A stretch of 64,000 nt of DNA from Daphnia carinata (taxonomy: Eukaryota; Arthropoda; Branchiopoda; Diplostraca; Daphniidae), in NCBI RefSeq assembly GCF_022539665.2, contig NC_081331.1, positions 8,525,534-8,589,533 on the forward strand, in the 5' to 3' direction. Made by a program: the position numbers and the translations under genes. Under the pieces are notes generated by a model, which was not told the DNA's origin, did no database searches, and was given only the letters and a program-made list of their open reading frames with translations. This document shows positions 56,887-64,000 of the stretch, in pieces. Each line of letters starts with the position of its first letter. The stretch's first letter is position 1.

Positions 56887-57267
56887 TGTCAGAAAATCTG
56901 ACGTCCGACCCTCAGTCAGAGGTCCAGGCCGGGACTTTGAGAGAGAATCTGGGTGAGACCCCGGTGAACGGAGAGACGGAAACGTCAGGTGGAGAAATCC
57001 AGCCAAGTTCCGCGAAGTAAAATAGATCTACCGTACAACGGGACAAGAGTTGAGCGTGGCCGGGGGAAAGACCGCCTGCGCCGCATGATGGAATAATGAG
57101 GAAATAGGGAACCCTGAATATGATATTGATGTCTGTTAACGTCCTTCTCATCTATATGGAACGGTCCCTAGCGAGAAGAGGCCAAGCCAAACATCAAGAA
57201 CAAACGGAAGAAAGGAGGATAGTAGCCGCCAAGAAATCCCCTCGAGCCACGGGAAGGGGAAACATGG
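56887..57267 (+). repeat. Partial LTR of BEL-B type, interrupted by BEL-3
   Basis: It starts tgtcagaaaatctgacgtcc and shares gatattgatgt, tatatggaacggtccctagcga and related words with the BEL-B LTR. No pol precedes it, so it may be a solo LTR. BEL-3 begins at 57268 and the rest would lie beyond the window. Confidence 0.6.
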
Positions 57268-57629
57268 TGTCACCGATTTGATCGGTAGAGGCAAAACCCC
57301 TAGGGCTCCCTTATATGTTCGACTTTCTTTTGTTTTCCTTCTGGTCTTCTTGGAGCCATATGGAGTTCGACCTAGTCAGTCTAAGTCTCATTTTTGTCCC
57401 TTTAAGTCGTCAGTCAGTCTCATTTGTGTGTTTTTTTAGTCTTCTTTCTGCTCCCTTTAGAGTCGACATTCACGTCGAAATCCCCTCTTGTCCAACGAAG
57501 TGTTCCTTGTTTTCAGTTTAATACAAGTATCTCAAACTTCGTCAGTTTCATTTTGACAATACAGGGAATTAAGGGCTTAAAGACTGACATTTAAAAAGCT
57601 ATTGCCATTCTCTCTCGAGATACGCAACA
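57268..57629 (+). repeat. BEL-3 5' LTR
   Basis: It starts tgtcaccgatttgatcggta (with an internal ccgatttgatcgg palindrome) and ends gagatacgcaaca. A TATA-like cttatatg lies at 57311. TG...CA termini. Confidence 0.9.
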
Positions 57630-57630
57630 A

Positions 57631-57650
57631 ATGGTGCCGAAACCCGGGAC
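57631..57650 (+). promoter_or_regulatory. BEL-3 primer-binding site
   Basis: tggtgccgaaacccgggac follows the LTR after two bases, as in BEL-1. Confidence 0.8.
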
Positions 57651-57828
57651 TCTGGAAATTGACTAGTATAAATCTCCATTTCCAGCTGTCCAACTTTGTA
57701 CTGTAGCGACCTCGTGTTGTTCACGTTCCGTGTCCACGCTGGTCGACCAACCGTTCGAACTGTATCCGTTTATATCGTCTACATCTTGTGTCTGTTAAGC
57801 ATTTGTGCTACTCTACTTCAATTGCAAG

Positions 57829-59195
57829 ATGAGTGAGACCCAAGGAATTGCCACGAATCCCACCAAGGAAGAACCTACAACGGCCGTAAAAACCGCTGAG
57901 TCGGGGCCGGTTTACCATGGAGGAAGTACAGGAGTCATCTCAAAACTCACCAAGGAAGAATCTGAAGTAGCCTTTAAAATCGCTGAGCCGGGGCCAGATC
58001 GCAATGGTGGAAATATGAGTCATGACTTGTCAATTCCCAGTGTTACTCAATCACGAGGTCTACGGAAGAGGGAGCATACCACGCTGTCGACCAGGATCCA
58101 CGACTGTATCCGCCAACATCGTCAAGGCATTCGTCTCAGCAAAGGCCAATTGAGCATCTGGCGCACCGAACTCGTTCGCGCATTACCCCATCCTCACCAC
58201 CACGGGCAGTCAACCTGTTGGAGCAATGCAGAAGAGTCGGGACAAGAGAGCGAAGCAAATAGACAGAAAAATAGGGGCAAAGAACTATCGATATGTCCAA
58301 CGATCCATCGTTTAGCACCCAGCAACAGTCAAAGAGCGACCCAAAATCTGATTCTAGTCTCATCTGCCAACTTGTCGATTCTTTGAAAATGTCAGCACTT
58401 CCACCTCTCACCATCACCAAGTTAGACGGGAACTCGTTGAACTACCAAATGTTCAAGTCGAAGTTTATGACGCTGTACCACAAACGGTGCAGCGACAATT
58501 TAATTCGACTAGCGCATCTGCAGGAGTTGCTTGCTACGCATGTTCTTAACTTGGTAGCTGATTGTGTGCACGACCCAAGCAAGTACGAAGTGGTCTGGCA
58601 TCGACTCGATCAAGAATATGGCCGCACCACTATCATGGCTCAAACGCATCTGAATAATCTCCTTCGACTTCCGTCTGTGCAGCCGAACGACAGCGCCAGT
58701 TTGAAGACATTCTCCAACAAGCTTCACGGAGCAGTCTCCGCCCTGTCAAACAAAGGACTTGCGAGCGAGCTGGAATCGCTGGGCAACCTCATGCACGTCG
58801 TCACCAAACTGCCGAAGACCTTGAGGGAAAGATGGGGAGGAAAGGTGATGAAGATGCATCCCGCTGTACCTTCAATTGTCGATCTGGACGACTGGTTAAC
58901 CCTCCAGTCGAAGGGTTCAGATTTCGCAAAATTAATGGCGGGGCTGTCAACATTTCCTAAAATTCCACCAGTCGTGCCCAAGAAGAATGGGAAAGGGTAT
59001 CCAACTCCTTATGTTTCGACCATCAATCACGTCACCACCTCAATGTCTGAAACAAACTTGCTGCAAACAAAAGGAGGAGGTTTGCGGGTGAAACCACCCA
59101 ATACAACCTCGTTTAGCCAAACAAGAGGCAGCCCAACATGCTTTGTTTGCAAAGAGTCAATCCACAGAATTGGAGAGTGTAACACTTTCAAGTAG
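57829..59195 (+). pseudogene. BEL-3 Gag
   Basis: The likely start is ATG 57829 (MSETQGIA). The N-terminal region (to about 58290) has two imperfect repeats containing TKEE and AE(S/P)GP, then a basic helical stretch. A phase change leads into the DUF1759-type core: LTITKLDGNSLNYQMFKSKF, HLQELL, WHRLDQEYGR and LPKTLRERWGGKV. The chain ends in CFVCKESIHRIGEC, with a TAG at 59193-59195 in phase with the next segment. Confidence 0.8.
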
Positions 59196-60212
59196 ATGTC
59201 TCCAACGCAAAGAGCGGAGACAGTCTTCAAAGCAGGCAGGTGTCTCCGATGCCTTATGGGAAAACACATAAGTCGACTCTGCAGACAGAAATCGATTCGA
59301 TGTACGGTCGAAGGATGCAAGTATCCGGGGCACTCGACGTTACTTCATGGTTCCGAGTTTTCGACAAGAACCAATGCAAGCATCTCCAGTGACTACAAGA
59401 CTACATCAGAATCGAAACCACCGCGTCGAGTAACTTTCGACAACAAAGTCGACGAAGCCTTCCTTGGTGCCGTATCACGCACTGGGTTAAACACACCACG
59501 CCAAGTGCTTTTCAAAATTGTTCCTGTTCGTCTACAACAGGGAGAGAAGGTCTTCCATACCTTTGGATTTTTAGACAGCGGAAGCGACTCCACCTTAATC
59601 CGAAGTGATGTGGCCAGAACTCAAGTAGGTTTATCAGGGCCAACAACGAAGATCAACGTGACCTCTTACGACGGAGGGGGGGTTACGCCAGTCAATGCTC
59701 ACATCGTGGACTTCGTCATCAGTTCGCGAGACGGGTCGACGTCGTTCCAAGCAAGAAGGGCGTATGCAGTAGATAATCTACAAGTTGCTCAAAATCCAAC
59801 CTTCTCGAGCGTACAAGCTAAGGCGTTCCCACACCTGCAAGGCCTGAAGCTCCCGGAAGTCCAATCCGACCAAGTAATGGTTCTAATTGGTCTCGATGTA
59901 GCAGACGCTCACGACCATAGTGAATCGCGTAAACCAATGGATGGGTCGACTAGACCGGTGGCTTTCAATACGCCGTTTGGATGGTGCCTAGGAGGCAAAG
60001 TGGGCCCGCAAAGCGAACATGAGCAAACAAGCCATTATGTAGCTCACATCGCATCGACGGAAGAGGAAAGGAGCCTTTCCGAACTTGTCGAGCGTTTTTG
60101 GAGGCTGGAGGCGAAGGACGCTGCACAGCCTCCCCCACTCATGTCAGCAGACGACCGCCGGGGAGAGGAGATTCTGAAGAGGACCACCAGATACATCAGG
60201 AATCATCATTAA
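59196..60212 (+). pseudogene. BEL-3 second zinc module and aspartic protease
   Basis: It continues the Gag phase after the TAG. GRCLRCLMGKH, then CTVEGC and HSTLLHGSEF make up the Cys/His module. The protease has FGFLDSGSDSTLIRSDV (D-S-G). The region before RT (TPFGWCLGGK) follows. A TAA at 60210-60212 stops the frame, with the phase unchanged downstream. Confidence 0.85.
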
Positions 60213-60845
60213 GTCGGTCTGATGTGGAAGGTCGACAATCCAGAGTTACCAGACAACCGCAGTATGGCGCTAAGCCGCCTTTTCCAAATTGAACGACGCT
60301 TCAGGAGAGACCCCAGCTACGCCAAACGATATGACGATGTCATTCAAGAATACATCAATCTTGGCCATGCTCGTCTGTTGTCTACTGAAGAAGCCAAAAG
60401 AAGAACACCAAAAACAAATTACATGCCTCATCATGGTGTTCAAAGTGCGAACAGCTTGACGACAAAAACAAGAGTGGTCTTCGACTGTTCAGCAGAATGA
60501 GAGGGTACTTCCTTGAACAAAAATCTTCTTCGTGGTCCGAACTACCTCCTAAACTTGCTTGGAATAATCTTGCGCTTCCGCAAGCATCAAATTCCTATCA
60601 GTAGCGACATCGAGAAGATGTATCACCAAGTTTTAGTCCCAGAAGAAGATCAAGATGCCTTTCGATTTTTGTACCGGTCGCCGGAAAGCACGTCGCCACC
60701 GCTTACCTACAGAATGACAGTCCATGTCTTCGGAGCCGTCTCGTCGCCGTCAACTTGTTTGTTTGCCTTAAACAAAATAGGCGAAGACAACAAAACGAAA
60801 TTTCCAGATGCACGCCATAATAATTTGCCGCGAGATGAACCTTGA
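60213..60845 (+). pseudogene. BEL-3 RT N-terminal half, truncated
   Basis: The phase continues with LPDNRSMALSRLFQIERRF, TRVVFDCSAE, a TGA at 60498-60500, and then LLRGPNYLLNLLG, SDIEKMYHQV and YRMTVHVFGAVSSP. It ends where a deletion joins it to RNase H. The YVDD block, thumb and first RNase H motifs are absent. Confidence 0.85.
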
Positions 60846-62787
60846 TCTGAGCCAAATCACGTTTCACGTCGACTTCCAGACAGTTCTTAGATGGATCCAC
60901 TCTGCCAACGTCAAATACGAAGTGTTTGTGGTCAATCGAATTGGAAAGATTCTAATGAACACCGACTGTCGACAATGGCGTCACGTTCCAGGAGTCATGA
61001 ATCCAGCAGACGTCTGCAGTAGAGGATTGGATCCCGACAACCTCAAGGAATTGCAGCAGTTCCATCAAGGACCAGCCTTTCTGTTGTTGGAACCTCCATT
61101 ATGGCCAAAGTGGGATTAGATTGAACAAAACGACCATCAGGATCCCGAAGCCATTCATGTCTACACAACGAAAACGGAGCCCAATGATAACGTGATTGAC
61201 CAGTGCGTAGAATATTATTCAAACAAAGTGCGCCTGGAGCGAGTGCTTGCGTGGTGTTTGCGTTTCGTTGCAAACTGTTGTGCCAAAGTGAAGAATGTGA
61301 AGGTAACTTCAGGAGAACTGACGCCAGTCGAAACTGAAGCAGCTTTGGCCATGTGCATTCAACGTGCACAAGAAGTGGCATACCCCGAAGATGTGTTGTT
61401 CTTAAAAGGGGGAAAGGAACTGCCAAACCGGTCGAAAATCAAGCAGTTTCGACCATTCATCGATGAACAACACCTAATGCGAGTGGGTGGTCGAATTGGT
61501 CAAGCACCCGTTGACTATGTAACAAGACATCCAGTGATTTTACCTCCAGAGGAACGGATCACAAGTCTAATAGTCTGGGATGCTCACTTTCGAAATTACC
61601 ACATTAAAGCCGACCGTTTATTGTGCGAACTTCGAACAATGTATTGGATAACCGCTGGACGAAGAGTAATCAAATCCTTACTCAACAAGTGTATTCCCTG
61701 CAAGCAGAGAAACGCACAACCAATCGCACCACTCATGGCTCAGCTACCCGTTCATCGCATAACACCTTTCTTGCCTCCATTCGTCCATACAGGAGTTGAC
61801 TACTTTGGCCCTCTGACTGTCAAAATAGGAGGAAGAGGGCGACGGCACGAGAAAAGATGGATTTGCCTTTTCACGTGTCTCACGACTATAGCAGTACATC
61901 TAGAAGTGAGTGCCAGCCTCAGTGCCGAGGCATTTTTATTGGCTTTTTCTCGATTCTTCAGCATAAGGGGAAAGCCAGCCGTTGTGTATAGCGACAACGG
62001 CACAAATTTTGTAGCTGGAGAAAGGGAGTTGAACGAGGCAGTCGAAGATTTACACAACAGCAAAGACTACCTGGAAGCACAGTTCACTTGTCGACACATC
62101 GAGTGGCGTTTTTCTCCGCCAAGTGGACCTCACTTCGGGGGAGTTTGGGAGAGGCTCGTGCAATCGTGCAAAAGAGCCATGAAAGTGACGCTCGGAAACA
62201 GTGTCTTAAGTGACCAACTCTTAAATACTGTTGTGGCTGAGATCGGGGCATTACTTAATGCTCGGCCGCTAACTCATCTCAGCGTAAACTCCGAAGATCC
62301 CGACCCTCTCACTCCAAACCATTTTTTACACGCTAGACCAATGCCGTACATCCCGCTGGCATTCGTCGATCTTGACAATACGAACATCTCAAAAAACCAG
62401 TTCACGCAAAGTCAGCTCATTGTCAATCATTACTGGAAGAGATGGATCACCGAATGTCTACCGTACCTCACCGAAAGGAAAAAATGGGCAAAGAGTCACA
62501 AAAACATCGAAGTGAACGATATTGTACTCGTTGTCGATCCATTAACTCCTCGGGGGCAGTGGCCATTGGGAAAGGTAGTCGAAATTTGACCTAGCGTGTC
62601 TGATAATGTCGTACGCGTAACTAAAGTAAAAATTTCCGGCGCAAAAAATACCTTAACTCGTCCCGTGACTAGATTATGCGTGCTGTTAACGCAAAACGAA
62701 ATCCCATCTGAAACGGGCCAGACACCCTCACTGCCAAACTCGCTTAAATGCGAAAAGGAAGAAAAAAAACCCATCCAATTACTGTAG
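60808..62787 (+). pseudogene. BEL-3 RNase H tail and integrase
   Basis: After the deletion another phase reads FQTVLRWIHS, NRIGKILMN, RQWRHVPGVMNPADVCSRG, then a TAG at 61117. Integrase follows: zinc domain (HFRNYHIKADRLL ... CIPCKQ), core (GVDYFGPL, VYSDNGTNF, FGGVWERL), ALLNARPLTHLSV, LTPNHFL and TERKKWAKSHKN. A TGA at 62587-62589 precedes the last 65 codons, ending at 62787. The triad residues are intact. Confidence 0.9.
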
Positions 62788-63002
62788 TTGACAATACACG
62801 TGAGATTGCCTAGGACCGCCCTCTAGTAAGACCCTTAGGCAATTCACTCTTGCGAACGTCGTCTGCCACATTGTGAAAATTCCAGTCATCAGTGCTAGTC
62901 GACCCTCTCAAGTGTCTCAATTCTTCGTAGTGTCGAACCTGTGCCAAACAAACTTGTGTCGAACTAAAGTGCCAGTGACTTTCCTCGAAACTGCCAGCAA
63001 AA

Positions 63003-63597
63003 ATGAAAATAGTGATATGATAATTTAGACGAGTTAGAAGATCGTCAGGAGAAGTTATCACTTCAGCTCAAAGGTGTACTGCAAAGTTTCGACCGCAAAG
63101 AAAAGGAGGCATGGACGTTGTTAACGTATCGTCCTTTAGATGCCAGTGCAGTACAAGAAACTCTCTGCGCGCTAATTTGCCGTCGAAATTATATTGCAAA
63201 ACAGATCTGTGAGGAAATCATAGCGACCATCCCACCACGCTATTCCTCGAGGGAAGAATCTCCACCATCCACTCCCACGCTTTCACTACCCGCTGTAATC
63301 GCTCCACGCTTTACGCCATCTGTGCCGTGTTTCGTGGATCATGTGGAATTGGTGCCGCCACACAACATCAACCAGTGCAAGATCTTCCTCGAGCAAATGA
63401 CCGCCACCGAACGAGCAAGATTGATCGCCAAGCACTCGTTATGTTTCCGCTGTTGGGAGAGGGGGGACTTCATCGGGGAAAAGAAGCATGTAGGAGCTAG
63501 CTGCAATCACATGCGACATTGCTTTCTCTGTGACAGCGCCACCCACCATCAGCTGCTTTGTAAAGCAAATTTCGTTACTCGTCAGAGTAACCAGTAG
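63003..63597 (+). CDS. BEL-3 third ORF after pol: homologue of the BEL-1 accessory frame
   Basis: An ATG at 63003 is followed at once by stops, but the same phase is open from 63016 to a TAG at 63597. It reads DNLDELEDRQEKLSLQLKG, a heptad-like acidic/basic helix, then a Ser/Pro linker, PCFVDHVELV, and a Cys/His cluster: CFRCWERG, H, C, CFLC, HHQLLC. Order and motifs match the BEL-1 frame at 17813-18464 (PCF, RL, CFGC, CGLC, HHQILC). It lies between pol and the 3' LTR, about 120 bases before the LTR. There is no signal peptide or membrane segment. Confidence 0.6.
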
Positions 63598-63718
63598 TGT
63601 GGTGCCCAGTCGACCTCCTTTGTTCGCCTTCGAAATCTGGCAATCCCTTTGTTTTCTCATGCTATGAACTGTTTCCTTAACTAAAATTTGTTTGTCGAAG
63701 TGACAAACAAGGGCCCGC

Positions 63719-64000
63719 TGTCACCGATTTGATCGGTAGAGGCAAACCCCCTAGAGGGCTCCCTTATATGTTCGACTTTCTTTTGTTTTCTTTCTGGTCT
63801 TCTTGGAGCCATATGGAGTTCGACCTAGTCAGTCTAAGTCTCATTTTTGTCCCTTTAAGTCGTCAGTCAGTCTCATTTTTGTGTTTTTTTAGTCTTCTTT
63901 CTGCTCCCTTTAGAGTCGACATTCACGTCGAAATCCTCTCTTGTCCAACGAAGTGTTCCTTGTTTTCAGTTTAATACAAGTATCTCAAACTTCGTCAGTT
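63719..64000 (+). repeat. BEL-3 3' LTR, incomplete at window edge
   Basis: The first 282 bases of a 362-base LTR are present. Small differences from 57268-57550 are visible, so the insertion is older than BEL-C. Confidence 0.9.

Larger units (their letters stand above)
57268..64000 (+). mobile_element. BEL-3: BEL/Pao element, 3' LTR cut by the window end
   Basis: The 5' LTR is 57268-57629 and the 3' LTR begins at 63719; they show several differences (for example aaaacccctaggg against aaaccccctagaggg). The primer-binding site matches BEL-1. Gag, protease, RT, integrase and a third ORF are present in order but carry at least five in-frame stops and a deletion of about 0.74 kb in RT/RNase H relative to BEL-1. 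Confidence 0.9.

Noticed and set aside
57268-63990. Treating 57268-57550 and 63719-64000 as tandem genes because of the same small open frame in each
   Set aside because: The frame is within the two LTRs of BEL-3 and is repeated for that reason.

Overview
The window looks like repeat-dense, gene-poor DNA from an arthropod nuclear genome. A branchiopod crustacean such as Daphnia is my best guess. This rests on short spliced exons of animal genes (GABA transaminase, apoptosis-inducing factor, ADAM10), abundant BEL/Pao LTR retrotransposons, Jockey/I-type LINEs, hAT and Tc1/mariner DNA elements, and poly(A) and TATA signals of eukaryotic type. There are no operons and I recognise no tRNA or rRNA genes. 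I see no complete, intact, recognisable host gene; the host gene pieces are mostly broken.

Layout. 1-3300: a GACGTC-rich repeat, then minus-strand exon fragments resembling ABAT (1508-1684) and AIFM1 (2049-2601), and two predicted small exons. 3304-8846: an almost full-length minus-strand LINE with an 18-base poly(A) tail and a perfect 12-bp target-site duplication; it splits a predicted coding exon. 9411-9582: an inverted minisatellite. 9600-10621: a BEL/Pao integrase fragment. 11058-21592: a foldback-like element with long minisatellite-bearing inverted arms, which was hit by a complete BEL/Pao element (BEL-1, 11957-18978, target duplication gattg) and by a 957-bp non-autonomous hAT element (19910-20866, 8-bp duplication).

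22000-38000: a small TATA-promoter gene of unknown function (23406-23867), a broken retroviral-type envelope gene (25237-26890), gene fragments of unknown family, LINE scraps, AT-rich inverted repeats, an ADAM10-like pseudogene whose zinc motif has lost a histidine, and two Tc1/mariner pseudogenes. 38000-41300: Ty3/gypsy remnants and a diverged LTR-like piece.

41359-57267: a decayed BEL/Pao element (BEL-B) carrying inside it a young BEL/Pao element (BEL-C, 45273-51816) with two 306-bp LTRs that read identical by eye and the duplication cagta. A related partial LTR at 56887 was interrupted by a third BEL/Pao element (BEL-3, 57268 to past the window end).

The most unusual signal is a third open frame after pol in both BEL-1 (17813-18464) and BEL-3 (63003-63597). 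It sits where an envelope gene would be. It encodes no envelope, but a charged, probably coiled-coil N-terminal part plus a Cys/His-rich module that resembles the zinc module at the Gag end of the same elements. Also notable are a lysine/acidic insertion of about 65 residues inside the BEL-C integrase core and a BEL-C polyprotein tail encoded by its own 3' LTR. Every large element here carries at least one disabling lesion, although BEL-C is very young. LTR, target-duplication and splice coordinates were read by eye.
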